DNA from: Variovorax sp. IB41
GTDB lineage: Bacteria > Pseudomonadota > Gammaproteobacteria > Burkholderiales > Burkholderiaceae_C
Assembly (NCBI RefSeq): GCF_016405905.1
Contig: NZ_JAEFCB010000014.1
Coordinates: 101,851-165,850, forward strand
Direction: 5' to 3'
DNA length: 64,000 bases
A model generated the notes under the pieces. That model saw only the letters and a list, made by a program, of their open reading frames with translations. It did not search any database and was not told the DNA's origin. Position numbers and translations under genes: made by a program. Positions 7,978 to 14,981 of this stretch are shown here, in pieces (position 1 is the stretch's first letter; each line of letters opens with the position of its first letter).

Positions 7978-9090
7978 TCACAGCGTATGGCTGCGATCCC
8001 CTTCAACAAACCCCATCGCATCCCACGGCGCGCCGACTGCGAAACCAATCACCTTGAAGAGCTCCCCCATCTCATGCTCATGGATGAGGCGCGCCGCCAT
8101 CGCCCGCTCCGCAGTCGTCCCCTGCTCCATCTTCGACAGCAACCCGCAGTTCAGCAGAAACCGCGCCTGGCTCGTGTACCCCAGCACCTCGAGCCCCGCA
8201 TCCTGCCCCGCCAGCGCGATCCCGGTGAAATCCACGTGCGCGGTGATGTCCTTGTAGCCCACGTCGGCCAGCGGATCGCCATCGGCCTGGTGCGCCCGGT
8301 GGCACATCACCGTTCCCATGTGCCGCTGCGGGTGGTAGTACTCGCTCTCGGGAAAGCCGTAGTCGATGAGAAAGGCCGCGCCCTTGTCCAGCCGGTCTGC
8401 CAGCGTGGCGATGAAGGCCTGCGCCTGCGGATGGATCTCCGTGAGGTAGTCGTGCTCGCCGGGCACATCGACCGGCGGGCGCAGGTCGGTCGCGCGATCG
8501 GCCCAGGTCCAGCCGTCGTTGCCCGCATTGCGCACCACGCCGCGCTCGAACCACAGGCCTTTCACGCGCGCCAGCAGTTGCACGGGCATCGCATCGAGCA
8601 CCTCGTTGCCGACCACCACGCCCTGCATCTTCTCGGGCAGTTCGCCGAGCCATTCGACGCGGTCCGCATAGCGCACCAGCGCCTGCTGCTGGCGCTCGCG
8701 CAAGGTGCCCGAGAGATCGACGATGCGGTAGCGCACGTCGCTGCGGCCCATCTCGTCGAGCGCGTGCAGCAGCTGCACCGCCAATGCGCCAGAGCCGGCG
8801 CCGAATTCCCAGACGGTGTCGGTGCCGGTTTTTTCCAGCGCTTCGGCCACCTGCGCGGCCAGCGTCTGGCCGAACATCGGCGTGAGCTCGGGGGCGGTCA
8901 CGAAGTCGCTGCCCGATGAAGGCATGTGGCCGAACTTGGCCGAGGTGTTGGCGTAGTAGCCCAGGCCCGGCGCGTACAGGGCGAGCGCCATGAAGCGATC
9001 GAAGCCGATCCAGCCGCCCGCGCGCTCGACGGAGCGGGCGATCAGGTGGTCCAGGGCGGTGGGTAAACTGTTCGGGGTCTTGGTCGTCAC
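7978..9090 (-). CDS. MidA-family SAM-dependent protein methyltransferase
   Basis: A 370-residue protein of the DUF185/MidA (NDUFAF7) family. The N-terminus has the family signature GWIGFDRFMALALYAPGLGYY, and the SAM-binding motif is VWEFGAGSGALA, followed by the acidic strand YRIVDLS. The mitochondrial relative methylates an arginine of complex I. In bacteria the substrate is usually unassigned, so the target here is unknown. It is transcribed away from the FolM-like gene across a short pyrimidine-rich gap (9091-9137). The ATG at 9090 (MTTKTPNSLP) is the natural start. Confidence 0.8.
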   Translation of the reverse strand: MTTKTPNSLPTALDHLIARSVERAGGWIGFDRFMALALYAPGLGYYANTSAKFGHMPSSGSDFVTAPELTPMFGQTLAAQVAEALEKTGTDTVWEFGAGSGALAVQLLHALDEMGRSDVRYRIVDLSGTLRERQQQALVRYADRVEWLGELPEKMQGVVVGNEVLDAMPVQLLARVKGLWFERGVVRNAGNDGWTWADRATDLRPPVDVPGEHDYLTEIHPQAQAFIATLADRLDKGAAFLIDYGFPESEYYHPQRHMGTVMCHRAHQADGDPLADVGYKDITAHVDFTGIALAGQDAGLEVLGYTSQARFLLNCGLLSKMEQGTTAERAMAARLIHEHEMGELFKVIGFAVGAPWDAMGFVEGDRSHTL

Positions 9091-9137
9091 CCCCCCATTC
9101 TCCCTCTGTCTTTCTCTCTCCTCGCCTCTCTCCTCGC

Positions 9138-9914
9138 ATGAGTACCGCCCCCCTCCCCCCCGTCCGCCGTACCGTCCTCGTCACGGGTGCGGGCCGACGG
9201 CTGGGCCGCGAGATCGCGCTGGCGCTCGCGGCGGGCGGCTGGCAGGTGGCGGTGCACTACCGCAGCTCGCGCGCCGAAGCCGAGGAGACGGCCGCCGATT
9301 GCGCGGCGCGCTCGGGCGACTCGGCGCTCTTCGAAGCCGACCTCGAGGACGAGCACGCCACGCGCGCGCTGCTGCCCCGCGTGGCGGCGCGTTTTCGCAC
9401 CGTCGATGCCGTGGTCCACAGCGCGGCCCTCTTCGAGCACGACGACACCGCCAGCTTCGGCTACGCGCTCATGGAGCGCCATGCGCGCAGCAACACGGGC
9501 GCGGCCATCCTGCTGGCGCAGGCGCTGCACGACCACCTCGCGCGGCGCGATGCGCAGGGCGCGGTCGTGCACCTGCTCGACCAGAAGCTGTGGAACCCGA
9601 ACCCCGATTTCGTGAGCTACACGCTCTCCAAGGCCGCGCTGGAAGCCGCCACGCCGATGCTCGCGCTGGCCCTGGCGCCGCGCGTGCGGGTGGTGGGCGT
9701 CGCGCCCGGCCTCACGCTGCCCAGCCACATGCTGGACGACGACAAGTTCGCGCAGCTGCACAAGCTGTCGCCGCTGGGCCGCTCCTCCACGCCGGCCGAC
9801 GTGGTCGCCACGGTGAAGTTCGCGCTGGAGAACGGCTCGATCACCGGCACCACGCTGCTGGTGGACGGCGGCCAGCACCTGATGAAATTCGAGCGCGATT
9901 TCTCGCTCATGTGA
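9138..9914 (+). CDS. Short-chain dehydrogenase, FolM/pteridine-reductase-like
   Basis: A 258-residue SDR. The cofactor motif is TGAGRRLGREIA; the double arginine is typical of NADPH-dependent pteridine reductases (PTR1, FolM). The catalytic YxxxK is YTLSK, and the C-terminal segment IDGTTLLVDGG-like (here TGTTLLVDGGQHL) is standard. The adjacent folB homolog supports a role reducing dihydromonapterin or dihydrofolate. Another SDR function is possible, so no gene symbol is given. The stop at 9914 lies 22 bases before folB. Confidence 0.75.
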   Translation: MSTAPLPPVRRTVLVTGAGRRLGREIALALAAGGWQVAVHYRSSRAEAEETAADCAARSGDSALFEADLEDEHATRALLPRVAARFRTVDAVVHSAALFEHDDTASFGYALMERHARSNTGAAILLAQALHDHLARRDAQGAVVHLLDQKLWNPNPDFVSYTLSKAALEAATPMLALALAPRVRVVGVAPGLTLPSHMLDDDKFAQLHKLSPLGRSSTPADVVATVKFALENGSITGTTLLVDGGQHLMKFERDFSLM

Positions 9915-9936
9915 AGAACGACTGCGAGCAACCACC

Positions 9937-10314
9937 ATGTCCTCCCCCCACACCCACGGCCGCCAGACCCTCACCCTGCTGGGCCTGCGCTTCAACGCCA
10001 ACCTGGGCATCCTGGACCACGAGAAGGTCGCGCCGCAGCCGATCCAGGTCGATGCCGAACTGAGCATGGGCCAGCAGCCGCTGCTGCCGCAGGACGACAA
10101 CATCTTCCACGTGCTGGACTACGGCAAGGTGCGCCTGATCATCATCGACGAGTGCACCGCCGAGCACGTCAACCTGCTGGAGAGCCTGATCGGCAAGGTG
10201 GTGCACCGCCTCCTGCAACTGCCCGGCGTGCTGGGCGTGCGGGTGAAGATCGCCAAGCTCGAAATCTTCGACGACTGCGAAGTGGCGATCCGCATGGAAG
10301 CCGGGGAATGGTGA
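9937..10314 (+). CDS. folB: Dihydroneopterin aldolase family protein
   Basis: A 125-residue FolB-type protein. It contains the aldolase core LLGLRFNANLGILDHEK, the strand-helix segment IFHVLDYGKVRLIIIDEC, and the glutamate-containing HVNLLESLIGKVVHRLL that matches the family NLLE region. FolB converts 7,8-dihydroneopterin to 6-hydroxymethyl-dihydropterin in folate synthesis. The gene follows the FolM-like reductase by 22 bases and precedes ttcA by 52, so the two pterin enzymes probably form one unit. The usual lysine toward the C-terminus is present in VKIAKLE. Confidence 0.75.
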   Translation: MSSPHTHGRQTLTLLGLRFNANLGILDHEKVAPQPIQVDAELSMGQQPLLPQDDNIFHVLDYGKVRLIIIDECTAEHVNLLESLIGKVVHRLLQLPGVLGVRVKIAKLEIFDDCEVAIRMEAGEW

Positions 10315-10326
10315 TCCAAGGCAAAA

Positions 10327-10345
10327 TCGGGGGTCTTTCCCCCGA
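10327..10345 (+). other. Hairpin between folB and ttcA
   Basis: TCGGGGG (10327-10333) pairs with CCCCCGA (10339-10345) around a TCTTT loop. No T-tract follows, so it is unlikely to be an efficient intrinsic terminator. It could stabilise the folB mRNA end or dampen read-through into ttcA. Confidence 0.35.
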
Positions 10346-10366
10346 ATTGCCTGAAGTAGCCCACCA

Positions 10367-11308
10367 ATGAATGCCGTCTGGATCGACGAAGCGCCTGCCG
10401 ACGCCGCGACCGTCGCCGCGCCCACCAACTCGCTGAAGATCGAGCGCGAAACGCACAAGTTGGAGAAGCGCCTGTGCCGCGAAGTCGGCCGCGCCATCGT
10501 CGACTACAACATGATCGAGGAGGGCGACAAGGTCATGGTGTGCGTCTCGGGCGGGAAGGACAGCTACGCGATGCTGGACATCCTACTCAAGCTCAAGGCG
10601 CGCGCACCGATCCACTTCGACATCGTCGCGGTCAACCTCGACCAGAAGCAGCCCGGCTTTCCCGAAGAGGTGCTGCCCAAGTACCTGAGCGAGCTCGGCG
10701 TGGCCTTCCACATCGAGAACCAGGACACCTACAGCATCGTCAAGCGCGTGATTCCCGAGGGGAAGACGACCTGTGGCCTGTGCAGCCGCCTGCGCCGCGG
10801 CATCCTGTACCGCGTGGCGGACGAGCTGGGCGCGACCAAGGTGGCGCTCGGCCACCACCGCGACGACATGCTGCAGACCTTCTTCCTCAACATGTTCTTC
10901 GCGGGCAAGTTGAAGAGCATGCCGCCCAAGCTGGTGAGCGACGACGGCAGGCACATCGTGATCCGCCCGCTCGCCTACGTGGCCGAGAAAGACCTGGTGC
11001 GCTGGGCGCAGCACCGCGAATTCCCGATCATTCCCTGCACCCTGTGCGGCAGCCAGGAAAACCTGCAGCGAAAGCAGGTCGGCGAAATGCTGCGCGAGTG
11101 GGACAGGAAGCACCCCGGCCGCGTGGAGAACATGTTCACCGCGCTGCAGAACGTGGTGCCATCGCACCTTCTGGACGGAACGCGGCACGACTTCAAGGGT
11201 CTGAAGGCGACGGGCGTGGCCGACGACGACGGCGACAAGGCCTTCGACACGCCCTCCTACGACTTGCTCTCCCAGGCACCCGCAGCCCTTCGCATCGTCC
11301 AGGGCTGA
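10367..11308 (+). CDS. ttcA: tRNA 2-thiocytidine biosynthesis protein TtcA
   Basis: A 313-residue PP-loop ATPase. The ATP motif is SGGKDS at residues 61-66. The two iron-sulfur/thiolation cysteine pairs are CGLC (136, 139) and CTLC (224, 227), followed by GSQENLQR. TtcA adenylates cytidine-32 of certain tRNAs and introduces sulfur using a [4Fe-4S] cluster, in the cytoplasm. All key cysteines are present and the length is normal for the family with a modest N-terminal extension (about 20 residues before SLKIERETHKLEKRL). The C-terminal acidic tail is unremarkable. Confidence 0.93.
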   Translation: MNAVWIDEAPADAATVAAPTNSLKIERETHKLEKRLCREVGRAIVDYNMIEEGDKVMVCVSGGKDSYAMLDILLKLKARAPIHFDIVAVNLDQKQPGFPEEVLPKYLSELGVAFHIENQDTYSIVKRVIPEGKTTCGLCSRLRRGILYRVADELGATKVALGHHRDDMLQTFFLNMFFAGKLKSMPPKLVSDDGRHIVIRPLAYVAEKDLVRWAQHREFPIIPCTLCGSQENLQRKQVGEMLREWDRKHPGRVENMFTALQNVVPSHLLDGTRHDFKGLKATGVADDDGDKAFDTPSYDLLSQAPAALRIVQG

Positions 11309-11355
11309 TCCGGCTACCCAGGGGAATTTGGGGCATCGCTGCCCGGAGACCCTTC

Positions 11356-11994
11356 ATGAAACGTGCATTCCCAGCTCTTCTTTTAGTAGCAACAGTCGCC
11401 CTCGGCGGCTGCGCCACCTCCTGGGTGGTCGACAGCGACGTGAAGAGTTTCTCTTCGCTCTCCACCGTGCCGCCCGGCGCCACCTACCGCTTCGAGCGCC
11501 TGCCCTCGCAGCAGGCCGACACCGCCCGGCAGGACTCGCTCGAGGCGATGGCCGCCGCGGCGCTCGACAAAGTGGGCCTGCGCCGCGACGACGCCAAGCC
11601 GCAGTACAGCGCCCAGATCGGCGCTCGCGTGACGGCCGGGCTCTCGCCCTGGGCCGATCCGTGGCTCTTCGATGGCCCCTGGGGCTATGGCTACGGCGGC
11701 GGATACGGCTACGGCCGCCGCTTCTACGGCGGCGGCTGGTATGGCGGCCCGGCCTACTTTCCGCCGGCGGCCAACCCCTGGTACGAACGCGAAGTGAGCA
11801 TCGTGCTGCGCGAGGCCGGCTCCAACCGCGTGGTCTACGAGACGCGCGCCCGCAACGACGGCCCCTACAACGCGAGCGCTGCCATCCTGCCGGTGATGTT
11901 CCAGGCCGCGCTGCAGGGGTTTCCGAACCCGCCGCAGGGCGAGCGCCGGGTGAACATCGAGCTCGCCACGGCGACCAAGCCGGCGGCGAAGTGA
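11356..11994 (+). CDS. DUF4136 lipoprotein
   Basis: A 212-residue lipoprotein. The signal sequence MKRAFPALLLVATVALGG ends in a lipobox with Cys19. A Gly/Tyr-rich loop (GYGYGGGYGYGRRFYGG, about residues 111-130) interrupts an otherwise DUF4136-like beta domain that contains YEREVSIVLREAGSNRVVYETRA. The family is anchored to envelope membranes and has no known role. The ATG at 11356 is supported by a GGAG about eight bases upstream and by the signal sequence; reading further upstream would enter ttcA in another frame. Confidence 0.8.
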   Translation: MKRAFPALLLVATVALGGCATSWVVDSDVKSFSSLSTVPPGATYRFERLPSQQADTARQDSLEAMAAAALDKVGLRRDDAKPQYSAQIGARVTAGLSPWADPWLFDGPWGYGYGGGYGYGRRFYGGGWYGGPAYFPPAANPWYEREVSIVLREAGSNRVVYETRARNDGPYNASAAILPVMFQAALQGFPNPPQGERRVNIELATATKPAAK

Positions 11995-12037
11995 CGCGCG
12001 GCTGGCCGCGAAACAGTGCACTTCTAGAATCGAGCGG

Positions 12038-12682
12038 ATGCAAGAAGCCACCCGTTTGATCGCCGTTCGCCACGGCGAGACCGCCTGGAACGTCGACACC
12101 CGCATCCAGGGCCAGATCGACATCGGCCTGAACGCCACCGGGCTCTGGCAAGCGCAGCGCGCAGGCCAGGCGCTGGCCGACGAGGACATCGGGGTCGTCT
12201 ACGCGAGCGACCTCGCCCGCGCATGGCAGACCGCAGAAGAAATCGCCCGGCCGCACGGGCTCGTCGTGCAGCCCGAGCCGCGCCTGCGCGAGCGCGCCTT
12301 CGGCCACCTGGAGGGCATGAGCTTCGCGGAGATCGAATCGACGCTGCCCGAAGACGCCCGTCGCTGGCGCGAGCGCGACCCTGAATTCGAACCCGTCGGC
12401 GGCGAGAGCCTGCTGACCTTCCGCGACCGCGTCACGCACGTGGCGGCCGAGCTGGCGGCGCGCCATCCGGGCCAGCTGGTCACGCTGGTGGCGCACGGCG
12501 GCGTGATGGACGTGCTCTACCGCGCCGCCACCCGCCAGGCGCTGCAGGCGCCGCGCACCTGGCAATTGGGCAATGCGGCCATCAACCGGATGCTGTGGAC
12601 GCCCGAGGGCTTCAGCCTCGTGGGCTGGAGCGACATCGCCCACCTGGTGGCGGACACGCCGCTCGACGAGACCACGACCTAG
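12038..12682 (+). CDS. Histidine phosphatase (phosphoglycerate-mutase-like) family protein
   Basis: A 214-residue branch-1 histidine phosphatase. The catalytic RHGE is at residues 11-14 (IAVRHGETAWN), and the second histidine lies in LVAHGGVMD near residue 153. The segment RLRERAFGHLEGM matches GpmB/CobC-like members. Such enzymes remove phosphate from small metabolites such as sugar phosphates, phosphoglycolate or alpha-ribazole phosphate. No cobalamin genes are nearby, so CobC is unlikely and the substrate is open. Confidence 0.8.
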   Translation: MQEATRLIAVRHGETAWNVDTRIQGQIDIGLNATGLWQAQRAGQALADEDIGVVYASDLARAWQTAEEIARPHGLVVQPEPRLRERAFGHLEGMSFAEIESTLPEDARRWRERDPEFEPVGGESLLTFRDRVTHVAAELAARHPGQLVTLVAHGGVMDVLYRAATRQALQAPRTWQLGNAAINRMLWTPEGFSLVGWSDIAHLVADTPLDETTT

Positions 12683-12733
12683 CGACGGCACGATGGGCCG
12701 CTTGCCTTTCTCCGACCCGGGCAAGACGCTCCC

Positions 12734-13426
12734 ATGAAAAGAACACATTCGCGCCCCTCGCCGTACGCCAGTTGGGATGCATCCCAGACGCTGTCTGCGC
12801 CGTGGACCGACGCCACGCATCTGGGAAGCTTCGTCACGCTGGAGGCCGGCGACACCATTGCGCGCGAAGGCGAACGGCACGACTACTTCTATCTTTTGCG
12901 ATCGGGGTTCGTTCACTCCACGATCCAGCGAAGCAACGGCTCGGAGTTCCTGCTCGAGATCTTCGGACCGGGTGCGATTTTTGGCGAAGGCCCGGCGTTT
13001 GCCGACAGTCCTCGGCCCACGACGACCCGGGCGGTCGCGCCGGCCGTTCTCAGCCGCTATCGCCCGGCGGATGTCGCGCAGCAATTTTCTGGGCGTCCCG
13101 CGCTCGCGACCTCGTTGATCCAGTTGCTCGGCTTCAAGAATCACATGATCGTCGCCAAGCTTGCCAGGGTGGCCTCGGCGGCGCCCAGGGAGCGGATCAT
13201 CGATCTGCTGCTGCGCGTGGCGCGCCTGCCATCGGCGCAGGCATCCCAACAACTCACCGTCGATCTGACGCATGAGCAGATCGGCGCCATGACGGCATTG
13301 AGCCGCGTCACCGTCACCCGCACGTTGAATGCGCTGGTGGGACAAGGGCTCATCGAAACGCGGGCCCGGCAGGTCAGCATCCCGAACGCGCCGGCCTTGC
13401 GGTGTTTCCGCGACGCATCACCGTAA
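12734..13426 (+). CDS. Crp/Fnr-family transcription regulator
   Basis: A 230-residue regulator with an N-terminal cyclic-nucleotide-type beta barrel (about residues 25-130; FYLLRSGFVHSTIQ and FGPGAIFGEGPAF) and a C-terminal winged helix. The recognition region reads LTHEQIGAMTALSRVTVTRTLNALVGQGLIE. It lacks the four FNR iron-sulfur cysteines, so it is not an oxygen sensor of the FNR type. The barrel ligand is unknown. It follows the histidine phosphatase by 51 bases, and two hairpins lie downstream. No target can be named. Confidence 0.8.
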   Translation: MKRTHSRPSPYASWDASQTLSAPWTDATHLGSFVTLEAGDTIAREGERHDYFYLLRSGFVHSTIQRSNGSEFLLEIFGPGAIFGEGPAFADSPRPTTTRAVAPAVLSRYRPADVAQQFSGRPALATSLIQLLGFKNHMIVAKLARVASAAPRERIIDLLLRVARLPSAQASQQLTVDLTHEQIGAMTALSRVTVTRTLNALVGQGLIETRARQVSIPNAPALRCFRDASP

Positions 13427-13592
13427 GGAAAAAGCCCACTTCCTGTATCGCTGGATACCGTCGAGACCTTCACCCCGTCGCCATCATTCATTCCGTCACA
13501 CACATGGATGCGAAGAGCGGAGGAGGGAACGGGAGGAGCCGTTGAAGAAGAGGCCGCCTTCAGTTGGCGACGGCCCGGGTGTGACGTTTTGC

Positions 13593-13609
13593 AGGACTGC
13601 CAAAGTCCT
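13593..13609 (+). terminator. Small hairpin with T-rich tail downstream of the Crp/Fnr gene
   Basis: AGGACT and AGTCCT pair around a 5-base loop (13593-13609) and are followed by TTCT. The stem is short and the tail weak. It lies 167 bases after the regulator stop. Confidence 0.35.
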
Positions 13610-13615
13610 TTCTGA

Positions 13616-13652
13616 CCGGATGGCTCACGCTCATGGCCATCCGGCATCTTTT
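13616..13652 (+). terminator. Intrinsic-terminator-like hairpin
   Basis: CCGGATGGC (13616-13624) pairs perfectly with GCCATCCGG (13636-13644) and is followed by CATCTTTT. It probably ends plus-strand transcription coming from the Crp/Fnr gene and shields the minus-strand remnant beyond it. Confidence 0.5.
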
Positions 13653-13661
13653 GGATCGCCG

Positions 13662-13751
13662 TCAGGCGTGCGAGGCGGCGGGGCCGCCCGCTGAGGTCGC
13701 GGCCTTCGCCTCGCCGGGCAGCTCGACCATCGGGCCGGTGCCGCTGTAGCG
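13662..13751 (-). pseudogene. Remnant: 3' end of an RND efflux permease gene
   Basis: Read on the minus strand, these 90 bases encode RYSGTGPMVELPGEAKAA...AASHA and a stop. The intact RND permease ends RYSGTGPMVDLPGEARAE...AASRA (14982-15071). By eye, about 71 of 90 bases agree with no gaps, and both copies have the same orientation. Homology stops abruptly at 13751, so this is a truncated copy, not a gene. It implies a past second RND gene, a tandem duplication, or capture of the intervening segment. Confidence 0.7.
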
Positions 13752-14050
13752 CGGCGCTTATCTGCGGGTCCGGATCTGCATCGCGCCCGCCTTGGCCGTG
13801 GGTGGCGCTTCGCCTTTATTTCCCAACGTAAGCAGGCTGAACGCGCGCCTGACGCTTCCCGGCGACCGAGCCGACGCCGCCGCAGCGCGCGCGTCCGCAA
13901 ATCCTCGCGTTCGGTGCGATCCGCCACATCCGCGCTCCCTTTGATCGGCACAGAGCCGCCGGCCGCGCCCCGCAGCTCCCGACAATCGCTCTCCGTTTTT
14001 CAATCGATCAACGGCGCTCGATAGATCATCGTTATCAATGGGAGATTATT
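13752..14050. other. Intergenic DNA with no recognisable gene
   Basis: About 300 bases between the RND remnant and the CAP-domain gene. I see no conserved protein in any frame, no RNA gene and no transposon end. The last 60 bases are AT-richer (for example GATAGATCATCGTTATCAATGG) and probably hold the promoter of the CAP gene, with GGGAG seven bases before its GTG. Confidence 0.5.
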
Positions 14051-14977
14051 GTGAATACAAATTCAAGAAGGTCACCGAAGTTGTTCGCAACCGGGGTGCT
14101 CGGGCTGATCGTGGGCGCGCTGTGCGTGGCATGCGGCGGCGGCGGATCGGACGGGCCGACGTTTCCGGTCGTGATGGTCCCGCCGCCGGCCGCCACGGCA
14201 CCGGCAGAGACGGTTGCGGCAGCGCAGCCAACGCCGCCCGAAGCAGTGACTTCGGGGCCGCCGAAGGCTCCGGTGGAGATGCCACCGATCGCACCACTGG
14301 CCACGCCGCCTACTCAGTCGGTCAGTGCACATGATGGAGGAGCGGCCGTACCGCATGAGGCTGCTCCGCCGGCCGCGCCGACCGTTACCGCGTCCTCCAC
14401 GTCACCGGCGGCCCCGGCGGCCCCGGCGGCACCCGCAACACCATCGACTCCTGCGCCGGCAACGCAACCAGCGGCACCAGTTGTCGCACCGGTACCGCCA
14501 CCCGCCGCGTCCTCCACCGGCCTGCCCGGGAACGCCTTCGAACAAGAGGCGCTCGATGCGCACAACAAGGCGCGGGCCGAGGAAGGCAAAGGGCTTTCAA
14601 GCCTGAAGTGGTCGGCGCACTTGCAGGCCGACGCGCAAGCATGGGGGGATCAGTGCACGTTCTCGCACACGGTCCCTCCGGGCGAAGGCCAGAACCTGTT
14701 CGCCACGTCGATGCCGACGGCGAGCGCCAGCGAAGCCGTGCACGACTGGATGGCCGAAAAAGCGAACTACACCTATGGCGCGGCCGGCGGCACCTGCGTC
14801 CCGGGCAAGATGTGCGGGCACTACACGCAAGTCATCTGGCAGGACACCACGGAGGTGGGCTGCGCAGTGAAGACCTGCGAGACCATGAAACGTGGCATCA
14901 GCCCCGGCACCATCCTCGTGTGCAACTACAGCCCGGCCGGCAACTTCATCGGCCGGCCGCCGTATCGGGCGCAGTGA
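14051..14977 (+). CDS. CAP/SCP-domain secreted lipoprotein
   Basis: A 308-residue protein starting at GTG with a good GGGAG site. A lipoprotein signal ends at Cys28 (ALCVAC). Residues 35-155 are a Pro/Ala/Thr-rich linker. The C-terminal 150 residues are a CAP domain (PR-1/SCP-like): His206 and Glu212 are candidate cavity residues, GHYTQVIW (256-263) is the CAP1 signature and LVCNYSPAGNF the CAP2 signature. Six cysteines could form disulfides. Bacterial CAP proteins are secreted; some bind lipids, others have uncertain roles. The gene is flanked by two same-direction copies of an RND gene end, suggesting a mobile or duplicated segment. Confidence 0.85.
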   Translation: MNTNSRRSPKLFATGVLGLIVGALCVACGGGGSDGPTFPVVMVPPPAATAPAETVAAAQPTPPEAVTSGPPKAPVEMPPIAPLATPPTQSVSAHDGGAAVPHEAAPPAAPTVTASSTSPAAPAAPAAPATPSTPAPATQPAAPVVAPVPPPAASSTGLPGNAFEQEALDAHNKARAEEGKGLSSLKWSAHLQADAQAWGDQCTFSHTVPPGEGQNLFATSMPTASASEAVHDWMAEKANYTYGAAGGTCVPGKMCGHYTQVIWQDTTEVGCAVKTCETMKRGISPGTILVCNYSPAGNFIGRPPYRAQ

Positions 14978-14981
14978 GCAG

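Noticed and set aside
13631..13951. A 106-codon minus-strand frame in the Crp-CAP gap
   Set aside because: Arg/Pro/Ala-rich with no family; the RND remnant in another minus-strand frame explains part of it better.
14051..14977. CAP gene as recent horizontal transfer from a very different genome
   Set aside because: Codon use and GC look similar to neighbours apart from the Ala/Pro linker; only the flanking RND copies hint at a rearrangement.
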